This document shows positions 1 through 8,841 of a DNA stretch of 64,000 nt, in pieces. The stretch's first letter is position 1; the number at the start of each line of letters is the position of its first letter. The notes beneath the pieces were generated by a model that saw nothing but the letters and a program-made list of their open reading frames with translations, made no database searches and had not been told where the DNA came from. The stretch is taken from assembly GCF_001864935.2 (NCBI RefSeq), contig NZ_CP126267.1:186001-250000 (forward strand). Direction: 5' to 3'. This stretch comes from Curtobacterium sp. MCBA15_012. GTDB taxonomy: Bacteria > Actinomycetota > Actinomycetes > Actinomycetales > Microbacteriaceae. The translations under genes were made by a program, and so were the position numbers.

Positions 1-428
1 CAGCAACCGCTGCTTCGAACGCTGGCCACTTCCCGCCCGTCGGACACTCGGCTCAGCGGCACCCGAACAACCTGCTGAGGAACGAGCGTGGCTGATCGTT
101 CGCTTCAGCCGCCGCTACCAGCGGCGCCGGTTGCACCGAGATCTCGACGTGGAGAGCTCGTTCCCTCAGATCAGGCATCGTTGTCGTCGGCCAGTGGACA
201 GGGCTGAGGTACTCGGGGATGACCTAGGCCACCTGCGACGACGACCGTCCCTGCATGATCAATGGTCACTGTCTACACGAGCAGGGCAGGGTGACGTCGC
301 TACCACGGGTGCGCGCGGACCATCACTTGAACGTGTCCAATGCGCCTGGTCCGCATGAAACCAAGTTCGTATTCAAGCCGGAGCTTCGGTCACCGTTCAG
401 GCGACGAGAGCGGCGTAACGTCAATGCC
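1..428. other. Gene-poor left edge
   Basis: I see no supported gene here. A 41-codon frame on the minus strand (about 178 down to 53) has no clear ribosome site. The reading frame of the next gene is open from about 255, but residues before 429 do not look like its family. Confidence 0.4.
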
Positions 429-1151
429 GTGACTGATCTGCAACTAGCGGCCAATGGCGATGTCGAGCATCCTGCGATGCCGAAGACCGCCGAGGAGATC
501 GCAGCAGACGCGGCGGCCTGTGTCGAGGCCGGGGCGACTCTGCTGCACCTGCATGCGTTCGACGAGCATGGTGAGGAGACTCTCGAAGCTGGGCCGGTGG
601 GCCGTATGCTCACGGCGGTCCGCGCGGCGTGTCCGGGCGTCCCGATCAACGTGACGACCTTCGCTTCCATCATTTCCGACCCCGTTCATCGTCTTCGCCT
701 CGTCGACGGATGGACGGTGCTGCCGGATCTCATCGCTGCGAATCAGGGGGAGGAGGGCATCGACGATGTGAGCGCGTTGCTCTCGGGGCGAGGCGTCGGG
801 ATCGAGGCGTGTGTCCTGAGCGTCGACGATGTCCGCACGTTTCTGCGCCGCGGGTCCTGGTCGCGCTTCGCTCGGCTGGTGGTCGAACCGCTGGAACCCG
901 TCGCGGAAGACGCGGTGGCCCTCGCGGAACAGATGGAATCCGAACTCCGAGCGGCGGAAGTGCGCCTGCCCGAGCTGCATCACGGTGTCGGACTCGCGTC
1001 GTGGACGATCATGCGACGTGCGGTGAGCAATGGGCACAGCATCAGGACTGGACTTGAGGACACCCTCGTGCTCGAGGATGGTTCACCGGCGGCGTCCAAT
1101 GCGCAGCTCGTCGCCGCCGCGTCCGCGATCGTCCACCCTTCGGACCGGTAG
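429..1151 (+). CDS. DUF849 beta-keto acid cleavage enzyme (BKACE) family
   Basis: The protein resembles the BKACE/DUF849 family. These are Zn-dependent TIM-barrel enzymes that split a beta-keto acid with acetyl-CoA, as in Kce of lysine fermentation. The start of the family is visible as LQLAANGD...HPAMP, followed by the GATLLHLHAFD segment carrying the two His of the metal site. Near the end is a GHSIRTGLEDT segment that matches the family's Gly-rich CoA/phosphate end. I chose the GTG at 429 because the open frame further upstream (an ATG at 255) encodes Arg-rich sequence with no family likeness. No clear Shine-Dalgarno supports either start. Length, about 240 residues, is slightly short for the family. 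The substrate cannot be read from the sequence. No operon partner lies close by. Confidence 0.8.
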   Translation: MTDLQLAANGDVEHPAMPKTAEEIAADAAACVEAGATLLHLHAFDEHGEETLEAGPVGRMLTAVRAACPGVPINVTTFASIISDPVHRLRLVDGWTVLPDLIAANQGEEGIDDVSALLSGRGVGIEACVLSVDDVRTFLRRGSWSRFARLVVEPLEPVAEDAVALAEQMESELRAAEVRLPELHHGVGLASWTIMRRAVSNGHSIRTGLEDTLVLEDGSPAASNAQLVAAASAIVHPSDR

Positions 1152-1768
1152 GGGAGCGATTGAGGAGGCGACGGGCCGGGAAGTGATGATGCGTTCGGAT
1201 CACCAAGGAACGGACGGGAGAGAACTGAGCCCCGCTGTTGTCTGTGACGCTGAAAGTGGGTACGGCTGTCGATGAAGATGAGCGCGTCGCCCATGACGGG
1301 GTTCATGAACTCGTCGGAGACCCTCATCCGAGTGTCGGCCGGCAGCGCCACCAGCTTTCCCACTGAGCGATCGCTCGTCGCATTTTCAGACCTCAGGGCA
1401 TCGGTGGTTCTCGCCATCGCCTGATAAGTGTTGCGGTCTACAGGCATCGGGGTTTCCGCTGGCTGCGCGACGCGACTCAGTGACCTGATCTGGAACCGCT
1501 CGTACTGGCAAGGCATCCGACAGGAGGATCTCGCTTGGGGGAGCGGCGGCGGTAGGGCGTCCTGGGGCGTGGCGAGAGGGTCAGGCAACGGCTCCTGGCA
1601 TCTCGAGCGTGATGGGGTTTGCCGACTGAGCTCGATCTGAGGATGGAATTTCTCACCGGCCTGGGTTTGGCGTGGTAGACGCGCATCGATCGCGCACTAC
1701 CACGAGGTCTTCTGTCGGTGGCGGAAGGACGTGACGTCTTTGGGTTCGATACCGGATTGAAGCCTCGG
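1152..1768. other. Gap without a recognised gene
   Basis: Some frames are open on both strands. One minus-strand frame (from a Met at 1447) reads as plausible protein for about 80 codons but then runs antisense into the BKACE gene, and I recognise no family. It may be decayed sequence. Confidence 0.35.
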
Positions 1769-2989
1769 TCAGAGCTGCGTCGGAGCTCGTCGGGAAGAGA
1801 TGACGAGGCAGGCAGCGATGATCACCGCGATGACGATCAGGATTGCGGACGTCGGCGCGATGACCGACGTCGAGGCGATGACGGTGGGGAGCACAAAGCC
1901 GCTGTACGCCAAGGAGTAGTAGACGCCGGTCAGCCCACCGAGGTCGTCCCCGTTCGCGAGCGACTGTATCCGGCTGAGGCCCGAGACCATCAAGATGCCG
2001 TAACCGATGCCGAGCACGGTCGCGGCGAAGGCGCCGAGCGCCACCGACGGCCGGGCGGCGACGAGTGCCGCGAGGAGCGTGCCGATGATGGTCACGGAGA
2101 GTCCCACGGTGGACTGATGACCGTGAGTCCACACGGCGAGACGGGGAACGACGGTTTGCGCGATCGCTCCGGAACCGAGCGTGATCACGGTCAGCGCTCC
2201 GGCGTACAAGATCGCGTCGGAGCCGACCTCGGCTTCAACGGTCGACGGGATCACCGCGTACGCGATTGCGGCTGCTCCGAAGACCCACGGAGCGACTGGC
2301 ACGATCGAGCGCCAGAAGACGCGACGGCTCACGGCTGGGATGCGAAGGTCGGCGATCAGAGAACGGACCCCTGCGTCGTATGGCCGTGAGCGTGGCGCTC
2401 GGAGCAGCACTACGCTGGCGACGAGTGTGACCGCCAGGTGGGCGACGTACGGAAGAACCGAGGGGAGCGGCGCCCACTGCGCAAGCGCTGCCGACACCCC
2501 CGCTCCGACTCCAAGGCCGACGGTCAGCGTGAGTGTGGCTCGGCGGGCTGCGAGCCCGGGGGTGCCGGTCTCAGGTGACAGCTCCTTGATCCAGCTCGTC
2601 CCGACCACCATCGCGATCGCGACGCTGACACCGGCGAGGAAACGTCCGACAGCCATCAGAGCGAGGCTGCTCGGGAACGTCATCAGCACCAAGCTCGCCG
2701 CTGCACCGCACCCAAGGCCGAACGCGATGAGTCGCTTCCGGCCGTATCGGTCGGACACCGGGCCGGCGACGAGGAACCCCGGTATGAGCCCGAGCACGTA
2801 CACGGCGAGCATCTCGTCCACAGCCTCAGCCGAATAGCCGAACTGGCGTTCGTACATCGGGAGCAACGGCGTGAAGTGGTTGCCTCCCCACGCCATCACC
2901 GCGATTGCGGGAACGCCAGAGCGCCATGTTCGAAGCGGTCGCGCGAGCGAATGCCGGCGCGCACCGTGGACTGTGATCGTGCGGCTCAC
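1769..2989 (-). CDS. MFS transporter
   Basis: About 406 residues with roughly 12 hydrophobic membrane segments. The loop motif GPVSDRYGRKR between the second and third segments is the signature of the major facilitator superfamily. The motif and overall length fit a small-molecule exporter or sugar-efflux type carrier, but the substrate is not readable. The GTG start at 2989 overlaps the TGA stop of the small upstream gene by three bases (GTGA), so the two are translationally coupled. A longer frame upstream exists but would overlap the small gene throughout. The pair is divergent from a GntR regulator, which probably controls it through the palindrome at 3325. Confidence 0.85.
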   Translation of the reverse strand: MSRTITVHGARRHSLARPLRTWRSGVPAIAVMAWGGNHFTPLLPMYERQFGYSAEAVDEMLAVYVLGLIPGFLVAGPVSDRYGRKRLIAFGLGCGAAASLVLMTFPSSLALMAVGRFLAGVSVAIAMVVGTSWIKELSPETGTPGLAARRATLTLTVGLGVGAGVSAALAQWAPLPSVLPYVAHLAVTLVASVVLLRAPRSRPYDAGVRSLIADLRIPAVSRRVFWRSIVPVAPWVFGAAAIAYAVIPSTVEAEVGSDAILYAGALTVITLGSGAIAQTVVPRLAVWTHGHQSTVGLSVTIIGTLLAALVAARPSVALGAFAATVLGIGYGILMVSGLSRIQSLANGDDLGGLTGVYYSLAYSGFVLPTVIASTSVIAPTSAILIVIAVIIAACLVISSRRAPTQL

Positions 2990-3297
2990 CGGTGCGAGGC
3001 GGTGTCGCCCGCCATCAGCAGCCTCGGCGCGCGGTGCTCGTACACGGCGGAGATACCGGAGTCGTCGAGGAGCGTCCACCCCACAGCGCCGTCAGGCTGG
3101 TCGCCGATCAGGATGTGGGAGGGGCGTCGGCCGTCGATGGTCGGGATCCGCAGGACCCGGTCGTTCCCGAGGCTGCCGTTCCGCAGGATGGCGACGCAGT
3201 CTGCTTCGGAGCGGGCCGCAGTCCGGTCGTCGGACTGTGCAACCGCCTCGGCAGTACTCAGCATCAACTCGTCGTAGGAGAGCTTGGTGGTCGTCAT
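2986..3297 (-). CDS. Small hypothetical protein coupled to MFS transporter
   Basis: 103 residues, no recognised family. It starts at an ATG with a good ribosome site (GGAAGGAACC a few bases upstream) and its stop overlaps the start of the MFS gene. The C-terminal half (segments such as GRRPSHILIGDQ and VGWTLLDDSG) looks like a small beta-rich domain; no membrane segment or signal peptide is seen. Its position as first gene of a GntR-controlled transporter operon suggests a substrate-binding or accessory role, but that is inference. Confidence 0.7.
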   Translation of the reverse strand: MTTTKLSYDELMLSTAEAVAQSDDRTAARSEADCVAILRNGSLGNDRVLRIPTIDGRRPSHILIGDQPDGAVGWTLLDDSGISAVYEHRAPRLLMAGDTASHR

Positions 3298-3324
3298 GAT
3301 GGTTCCTTCCGAGATGAGATTGTA

Positions 3325-3341
3325 GGATACAACTTGTATCC
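3325..3341. promoter_or_regulatory. Perfect palindrome, likely GntR operator
   Basis: GGATACAA-C-TTGTATCC: 8-bp perfect arms around one base, midway between the divergent MFS operon (start 3297) and the GntR gene (start 3367). Size and symmetry fit FadR-subfamily GntR operators. Binding of both promoters by the neighbouring GntR protein is inferred. Confidence 0.75.
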
Positions 3342-3366
3342 GAGTTGTTCAAGAGGTTCTGGGAAG

Positions 3367-4029
3367 ATGGCCACGGAGGTGCTGCGGATGGACGAGTTCG
3401 CCGGGAAGGCCGAGAGTGCGGCTGATCGCGCTCATCGGGGAATCAGAGCTGCCATCGCGGGTGGCGAGTTCGAAGCAGGTGCGATGCTGAGTGAGTCAGA
3501 CCTCGCGACGCGCCTGGCGATGAGTCGCACGCCTATTCGCACTGCACTTTCGCGCTTGCAGGACGAAGGCTGGATCACGGTGTACCCGAAGCGGGGAGCC
3601 CTGGTTCGAGAGATCGGAGCAAGAGAGGCGGAAGACTTGGCTGACGCTCGGCACGCGTTGGAAGCACTCGGAGCCCGACGGGCGGTCGATCTCCGCAGGC
3701 TGGCGGACAGCCTTGAGCCGGTGCTAGCTAATCAACGTGAAGCAGCTCTGACCGGTGACGTGGCGGCCTTCGTCGAATCGGACATCGCGTTTCACCGTGG
3801 CTTCGTCGATGCGGCCGGCAACCCCTTGCTGACAGGGTTCTACGACCGTCTTCGCGACCGGCAAGCGTTGCTCATCACTCGTGGTGTCGTTGCGGTCGCT
3901 GAACGCCTCGACGAGATCCTGAAGGAGCACGATGGACTCCTCGTCCTCCTGCGCAATGAGGACGCCGACAGCTTTGACACCGCCCTTCAGGCGCATCTGC
4001 AACGCTCTACTGAAGCCATGAGGAGCTGA
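3367..4029 (+). CDS. GntR (FadR/FCD-type) transcriptional regulator
   Basis: 220 residues. Residues about 20-80 form the GntR winged helix, with the typical run SESDLATRLAMSRTPIRTAL and the wing ITVYPKRGALV. The C-terminal half is an FCD-type helical ligand-binding domain (DARHALEALGARRA, then DIAFHRGFVDAAGNPLL). These domains usually bind a small carboxylic acid through Asp/His residues, often with a metal. The ATG at 3367 was preferred; an ATG at 3388 is also possible. It is divergent from the small gene and MFS transporter, with a perfect palindrome between them, so it is probably their repressor and autoregulator. Confidence 0.9.
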   Translation: MATEVLRMDEFAGKAESAADRAHRGIRAAIAGGEFEAGAMLSESDLATRLAMSRTPIRTALSRLQDEGWITVYPKRGALVREIGAREAEDLADARHALEALGARRAVDLRRLADSLEPVLANQREAALTGDVAAFVESDIAFHRGFVDAAGNPLLTGFYDRLRDRQALLITRGVVAVAERLDEILKEHDGLLVLLRNEDADSFDTALQAHLQRSTEAMRS

Positions 4030-4380
4030 GGTGCAGGGTCAGAGCGACAGTGCCGCCGCGGACGAGGAACGTCTTCAGACCGCTGCAGTCAGGTTGGTCG
4101 CCGAGCGTTGATGGCGGCGAGGCGCGATTCAGGGCGCAACAGGCGTGCGGTGAGCAATCGGCTACCGGCACGCACCGATGAAGGCCGTGCCGGTCGGCCG
4201 CTGACTGCGGGTAGTCAGTAAAGTCGTTCCGCTGCCCCGCCAGTGCGGCCTGTCAGATGCTCGACGTGTTCGGCCGACCTTCGGAAGCGCTTCGTGCCTG
4301 TTTTCTGAACTACCGGCACTGCTCTCGCTGTTCACTCTCGTTGCCCTCCGTCGCATGGGGAAGGGCATGGAGGTGACCGC
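4030..4380. other. Intergenic gap
   Basis: No gene seen. The last 20 bases hold a strong ribosome site (GGAGGTGACC) for the truncated HNH gene. Confidence 0.5.
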
Positions 4381-4711
4381 ATGAAGCGCAGCGAGCGTCG
4401 AACCCTGGTCCTCAATGCAAGCTACGAACCAATGGCGGTCGTCTCGTCTCGGCGAGCTCTTCTCCTGGTCCTCAACGAGAAGGCGTCTGTCCTCGTCGAG
4501 AGCGATCGGATCGTGCACAGCGTGGTGGGCAAGTACGCAGAGCCCGAGTTTGTGCTTCTGCGGCAGTTCATCCGGGTGCCTCGTCGATCCGTGCCGATGA
4601 CCCGGCGCGCTGTGCTCGAGATGTACGACTACACGTGTGCCTACTGCTTCAAGCACGGCAACACCATCGACCACGTCATCCCTCGTGCTCGAGGAGGTAC
4701 GAACACCTGGC
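4381..4711 (+). pseudogene. HNH endonuclease, 3' end lost
   Basis: The first 110 codons are a clean match to the common actinobacterial HNH endonuclease: TLVLNASYEPMAVVSSRRAL at the N-terminus, then TCAYCFKHG (CxxC of the zinc site) and TIDHVIPRARGG with the catalytic DH pair. The family normally continues with NTWENV..AC..CN and a second CxxC pair. Here the reading breaks after about NTW (near 4711), and the frame then runs through unrelated sequence to a stop at 4878. The second zinc half-site and the terminal N/H of the motif are missing, so it should be inactive. The start has an excellent ribosome site. The break lies just before the convergent M55 peptidase gene, which suggests a deletion junction. 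Confidence 0.8.
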
Positions 4712-4761
4712 CAGCTCGCTCTTCACGCTCGACGGGCGGCGAGGAGAAATGGGGTCTTGGC

Positions 4762-5583
4762 TCAGCTGATCTCCGCGATGTCCGCCACGAGGCCGACCAA
4801 GCCGTAAGCGGCGGGCAAGGCGATGTCGGGATAGCCGAAAGTCCGAGCGCCGCGACGTTCCGATCCTGGGATCAATAGAATTCGTTCCATCATTTCCGCC
4901 ATGCGCAAATCTACTTCGAGGTCTATCGAAGCAGGAAAGGCAAGCTGGCTGGTCAGGTCGACGGATGCCAGAGCTTTCGGTACCGCGTCTTCGATGAGCG
5001 AACACGCCACTTCCGGATGGACGCTGTCCGCTGCCCTGACCCCGAGTGCTCGCTTCACCGTCACCGTTACCACACCAGGCAGAACGTCCGCGGCCTCCCT
5101 TGCTGCTCCGTCGTCGCCGGTCACGAGCGCCGTCGGCGCACCATACGATCTCGCCACTGCCGCGCTCAGCCCGATCTCACCCAGGACCATTCCGTTAATC
5201 CGAACAGAATCGATGGTGCGGCCGCTGAGGGTGTGCGGAAGTACGGCGTCCGTCAGGCCTGCTCGGCCGTGATATCCCAGCAGGAGCAGTGCGTCGAAAC
5301 CACGATCCACGCCTGCGACCATGTCTAAGGGGCGAGGGGTGCCGCGAATCAGACGCGCACGCGGGTCCAGCCTTCCCGGAAGGATGTTCAATCCTTTTGC
5401 GTGAGAATCACACACCGTGACCTCGGCCCCACCGCCTTCAGCGAACACTCCACGCACTGCGGCAGATGCTTCGTCTGTCATGAATTCGCGTGCGCGTTCC
5501 CACCCGGGAGTGCCCGGGGTGATATCCGACCGGTCGACAACCCCGGCGGTACCTTCCATGTCGACTGATACCAATACCCGCAT
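4762..5583 (-). CDS. M55 family D-aminopeptidase (DppA-like)
   Basis: 273 residues, full length for peptidase family M55. DppA of Bacillus subtilis is a self-compartmentalising zinc D-aminopeptidase that releases D-Ala from short peptides. The zinc ligands are in place: Asp8 and Glu10 in SVDMEG, His61 in CDSHAKG, His105 in GYHGRAG and Glu136 in GEIGL. His117 in VLPHTLSG matches the proposed catalytic base. It is a cytosolic enzyme with no signal peptide. No dipeptide ABC genes stand beside it, unlike the classical dpp operon; it converges on a broken HNH gene. The function is inferred from the motifs. Confidence 0.9.
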   Translation of the reverse strand: MRVLVSVDMEGTAGVVDRSDITPGTPGWERAREFMTDEASAAVRGVFAEGGGAEVTVCDSHAKGLNILPGRLDPRARLIRGTPRPLDMVAGVDRGFDALLLLGYHGRAGLTDAVLPHTLSGRTIDSVRINGMVLGEIGLSAAVARSYGAPTALVTGDDGAAREAADVLPGVVTVTVKRALGVRAADSVHPEVACSLIEDAVPKALASVDLTSQLAFPASIDLEVDLRMAEMMERILLIPGSERRGARTFGYPDIALPAAYGLVGLVADIAEIS

Positions 5584-6182
5584 CCCTTCACCCTACCGGT
5601 CCGCGGAGGCGGCCCGGCGGTCGTTCTCACCGTCCGTCAAGTGGCTTCTGCGCGACTCGTCGACGCTGAGCTTCTCCACCGGCGATTTCGACGTGCGCCA
5701 GCCCGCCATCCCGGCCACGTTCGCGACTGCCGCGTTCCCTGGCACGACAGGAACCGAGGCGACGCTCTCGGTGAACAGGGGATCGGCTCATGAGACAGAG
5801 CCCGGTGGAGCGCCCCCAACGGCCCTAGCTGGACCCTGCCGTGACGTAGCAGCTGTGCAGTCGGCGTGGACACCACTGTCGCGAGGCGAGTTGCCGGACA
5901 GGCGCAAGACGCTCGGCACGGTGAGAACGGCCGCGCGAGACCGGCCATTCCTCTCAGGCGCAGCTCTCGAGGCATGGCGAGACCCCGTCCGACCAGCGTC
6001 GTCGACGGACAGATTCACCCCGTCAATCTGATCGGCGACGGAGTCCGCGAATGAACCATGCGCGGTCAGTCACAAGATCGACTGACACACACACCGTTCC
6101 TTTTCCACGGCGGCACCCTTTGAGCACGAAAGCAGCAAGAGGATCGTTACCCCGGCTCGGAGTATCGGAAGTAATGGCGGGG
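5584..6182. other. Gap without a recognised gene
   Basis: About 600 bases. Frames are open on both strands because of the high GC, but none shows a ribosome site or any family likeness. Probably intergenic or decayed sequence. Confidence 0.4.
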
Positions 6183-6794
6183 TCAGCGTTCGTGGGCGAC
6201 CTTGTGCAGGACGTCGAGCGCGGCATCGATGGCGGCTTCTAGGGGCCAGGGTGATCTCTCCGGCTGGCTCAAGATGAGACCCCCTTGGAGGGCGGCGAGG
6301 ATGGCGACGGCGATCCGTTGCGGGTCGGCATCGGATTCGACCTCGCCGGCGCTCTGCATCTTGGCAACCCCCGAGGCGAGCGACAGCCGCCAGTTCGTCA
6401 TGCTGTCCGTGATGATCTGAGCCAATTCGGGATCTGTCATGGCTGCCTGTGTCGCCATTGAACCGATCGGGCAGGCCCACCGGCCAAGCCCGATGTAGTA
6501 ATCGACCAAGGCATCGCGCCAGGCGTGCCACGACTCCCAGCTCGAGAGGTCGTCGATGTACGGCTTCTGGGCGGCCAGGAGCTCGCCGCCCTCCCAGATG
6601 GCGACTTCACGGACGAGTTCGGCCTTGCCGCCGGGGAAGTAATGGAAGAGCTGGCTCTTGCTCGTGAGCGTCGCCGCACGGACGGTGTCAAGAGTGGTGC
6701 CGCCGATGCCGGAAGCGAGGATCTCCCGACCCGTCGCCTCGATGATGCGCTGGCGAGTAGCTCGACCGCGTTCCGTGATGTTGGCCCCTTGCAT
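6183..6794 (-). CDS. TetR family regulator
   Basis: 203 residues. The N-terminal TetR helix-turn-helix is clear (RQRIIEATGREILASGIGGTTLDTVR, then LTSKSQLFHYFPGGKAELV, residues about 12-58). The rest is a helical ligand domain with an ACPIGSMATQ segment typical of the YxaF/LmrA-like TetR_C groups. I chose the ATG at 6794; the frame is open further but would run across the facing SDR gene. It is divergent from two SDR genes, and two matching operator-like sequences lie between the starts, so it most likely represses them and itself. Confidence 0.88.
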   Translation of the reverse strand: MQGANITERGRATRQRIIEATGREILASGIGGTTLDTVRAATLTSKSQLFHYFPGGKAELVREVAIWEGGELLAAQKPYIDDLSSWESWHAWRDALVDYYIGLGRWACPIGSMATQAAMTDPELAQIITDSMTNWRLSLASGVAKMQSAGEVESDADPQRIAVAILAALQGGLILSQPERSPWPLEAAIDAALDVLHKVAHER

Positions 6795-6811
6795 GAGTTC
6801 AGCGTACGCCG

Positions 6812-6829
6812 CTGGACCATGCGGTCCAG
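6812..6829. promoter_or_regulatory. TetR operator copy 1
   Basis: CTGGACC-ATGC-GGTCCAG is a perfect inverted repeat with 7-bp arms between the TetR gene and the SDR operon. Confidence 0.7.
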
Positions 6830-6841
6830 TCCGTGGTAGGA

Positions 6842-6858
6842 CTGGGCCATGCAGTCCA
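6842..6858. promoter_or_regulatory. TetR operator copy 2, over the SDR start codon
   Basis: CTGGGCCATGCAGTCCA repeats copy 1 (CTGGACCATGCGGTCCA) with two changes and lies exactly 30 bp further on, three helical turns. It contains the ATG start at 6849, so binding here would block both transcription and initiation. Confidence 0.6.
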
Positions 6859-7646
6859 ACGAAGAAGAACTCGTCTCTCTGGTATCCGATGACCGACTCT
6901 CCGGTCAGACCGCACTCGTCACCGGCTCGAGCAGCGGTATCGGGGAGGCGACCGCCCGAGTACTCGCCGCGTCCGGTGCCCATGTCATCGTCAACGGTCG
7001 CGATGCCGAGCGCACGCATGCTGTCGTCACCACGATCGAACGTGCGGGCGGCAAAGCGTCACCGCTCGTCGCCGATCTCGGTACATCGGCCTCCGATGTC
7101 CGCCGGTTCGCCGCTGAAGCCTCGGCCCTCGCCGGTGGCCAGATCGACATCCTGGTGAACAACGCCGGGATCTACCCGGCGACCGCCACCGCCGATCTCG
7201 CTGACGACGACCTCGACGCGGTCCTCGCCATCAACATCCGTGCCCCACACGTCCTCGTGGCGGCCCTCGCGCCAGCCATGGCGGAGCGCGGCCGCGGATC
7301 GATCGTCAACATCGGATCGTGGATGGCCCGAGTCGGCCTGCCCTTCGGAGCCATGTACACCGGGTCGAAGGCGGCACTCGAGCAGATGACGCGCACATGG
7401 GCGGCCGAATACGGGCCTCAAGGGGTTCACGTGAACACGATCGCTCCCGGGGCCACGAGCACTCCCGGCAACGCTGAGAGCGAAGACGTTCTCGCGGCGA
7501 TGACTGCCGTGACAGTCGCAGGGCGCCCGGTACGGCCCGTCGATATCGCCTACGCCGTCCGGTTCGCTGTCTCGGACGAGGCCTCGTTCCTCCACGGCAC
7601 GATCATCGACGTCGACGGCGGAATCGCCAACACGCGGCTCGGCTGA
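6849..7646 (+). CDS. SDR family oxidoreductase
   Basis: 265 residues, classical short-chain dehydrogenase/reductase. The nucleotide site TGSSSGIG is at residues 25-32 and NNAG at 104-107. The catalytic residues are Ser157 (NIGSW), Tyr170 and Lys174 (MYTGSK), and the family's C-terminal FLHGTIIDVDGG is present. It should reduce or oxidise a hydroxyl/keto group with NAD(P)H; the Arg in VNGRDAER after the second strand suggests NADP. Substrate unknown. The stop overlaps the start of the next SDR by one base. Probably repressed by the divergent TetR. Confidence 0.92.
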   Translation: MQSNEEELVSLVSDDRLSGQTALVTGSSSGIGEATARVLAASGAHVIVNGRDAERTHAVVTTIERAGGKASPLVADLGTSASDVRRFAAEASALAGGQIDILVNNAGIYPATATADLADDDLDAVLAINIRAPHVLVAALAPAMAERGRGSIVNIGSWMARVGLPFGAMYTGSKAALEQMTRTWAAEYGPQGVHVNTIAPGATSTPGNAESEDVLAAMTAVTVAGRPVRPVDIAYAVRFAVSDEASFLHGTIIDVDGGIANTRLG

Positions 7647-8578
7647 TGCCCGACCTGCGAGAACCGTTCGGAGCCGAGTCGACCGCACTCGAAGTCATCG
7701 ACGGAATCGACCTTCACCACAGAACAGCAGTCGTAACCGGTGCAGGATCCGGCATCGGTATTGAAACGGCCCGTGCCCTGGCTGCGGCCGGTGCAGCGGT
7801 CACCCTCGCCGTCCGCGACGTCGCGACAGGGGACCGAGTCGCGGCAGACATCCGTGCGAGCACTGGCAACGACGCCGTCCGTGCTGCGTTCGTCGACTTG
7901 GCCGATGTTGGATCCGTCCGATCGTTCGCGAGCTCGTGGTCGGGACCACTCCACCTGCTGGTGAACAACGCCGGCGTCATGGACCTACCCGAGCAGCGGA
8001 CCCCCGAGGGCTGGGAGATGCATTTCGCCGTAAATCACCTCGGCCATTTCGCCCTCGCGCAAGGTCTGCACCCGGCGATGCGCTCGGCCGGTGGTGCGAA
8101 GATCGTGTCGCTGAGTTCCAGTGGACACGCATCCTCGGGCATCCGATTCGACGATCTGTTCTTCGACAGAGACCCCTACGACCCGGGTCTCGCCTACGGG
8201 CAATCCAAGACAGCGAATGTGCTCTTCGCCCTGGAGGCGACCCGACGGTGGGAGGGCGACGGAATCGCAGGATCAGCGGTCATGCCCGGCGGCATCTGGA
8301 CCAACCTGCAACGCCACTGGGACCCTGCCGTGCTTGCAGGCATGAAGCGGCGGTACCGCACCAAAACCGTCCAGCAAGGTGCTGCGACGAGCGTCTACGT
8401 CGCAACGCGCGCTGAACTGGGGCCAGGGACTCCCGCCTACTACGAGGACTGCCATCCGGCCAAGGTCGTCGCAGCGATCCAGGGAGGAGTCCACGGAGTT
8501 CTCCCGCACGCACTGGACCCCGTTGCAGCAGATTGGCTCTGGGACGCATCGGAACGGCTGCTCGCACAGTCGCGGTAG
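7646..8578 (+). CDS. SDR family oxidoreductase (retinol-dehydrogenase-like)
   Basis: 310 residues. This is the longer SDR type seen in WWOX/retinol-dehydrogenase-like bacterial enzymes: TGAGSGIG at 31-38, NNAGVMDLPEQRTPEGWEMHFAVNHLGHF, catalytic Ser near 157-159, and YGQSK with Tyr184 and Lys188. The family's PGGIWTNLQRH segment and a C-terminal AYYEDC follow. It begins in the stop codon of the previous SDR (TGATG), so the two are translationally coupled and probably act on the same compound. Substrate unknown. Confidence 0.9.
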   Translation: MPDLREPFGAESTALEVIDGIDLHHRTAVVTGAGSGIGIETARALAAAGAAVTLAVRDVATGDRVAADIRASTGNDAVRAAFVDLADVGSVRSFASSWSGPLHLLVNNAGVMDLPEQRTPEGWEMHFAVNHLGHFALAQGLHPAMRSAGGAKIVSLSSSGHASSGIRFDDLFFDRDPYDPGLAYGQSKTANVLFALEATRRWEGDGIAGSAVMPGGIWTNLQRHWDPAVLAGMKRRYRTKTVQQGAATSVYVATRAELGPGTPAYYEDCHPAKVVAAIQGGVHGVLPHALDPVAADWLWDASERLLAQSR

Positions 8579-8580
8579 CT

Positions 8581-8616
8581 GCCGAGGAATCGGCGGTTCC
8601 AAGGGGTCGTTGGAAC
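8581..8616 (+). terminator. Two hairpins after the SDR operon
   Basis: GCCGA-GGAA-TCGGC is followed at once by GTTCCAA-(7 nt)-TTGGAAC, both perfect stems, starting three bases after the SDR stop. There is no T tract, so the terminator call is tentative. Confidence 0.45.
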
Positions 8617-8779
8617 GGGTAGTTGGTTCGAGTCCGAGAGCAACCGTTCGAAAGCTTCTGCCGGGGTCTGGCGGGCAGTGCGGTGCGGAGTAGTCCGTCG
8701 AGTTTCGGTCGGAGTGGTCGATCTGGGCCACGTTCACCGCGCGGCTGCGCCCGCATTCATCCGCTGCCGGGTCGCACGG

Positions 8780-8827
8780 CGGCGGCTCCGGCCCCCACGC
8801 GTGAGCGCTGGAGGACCGGAGCCGCCG
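8780..8827 (-). terminator. Long hairpin after the GH87 gene
   Basis: CGGCGGCTCCGG and CCGGAGCCGCCG form a perfect 12-bp stem around a 24-nt loop, 15 bases beyond the GH87 stop codon. No T run, as is common in actinobacteria. Confidence 0.7.
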
Positions 8828-8841
8828 GGAGTCGAATCAGG

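Noticed and set aside
53..178. 41-codon minus-strand frame at the left edge
   Set aside because: No ribosome site, no known family, too short to support.
8620..8650. T-arm-like sequence GGTTCGAGTCC suggesting a tRNA 3' end or attachment site
   Set aside because: The T-stem does not pair fully and no matching acceptor or anticodon stem lies 60-90 bases upstream.
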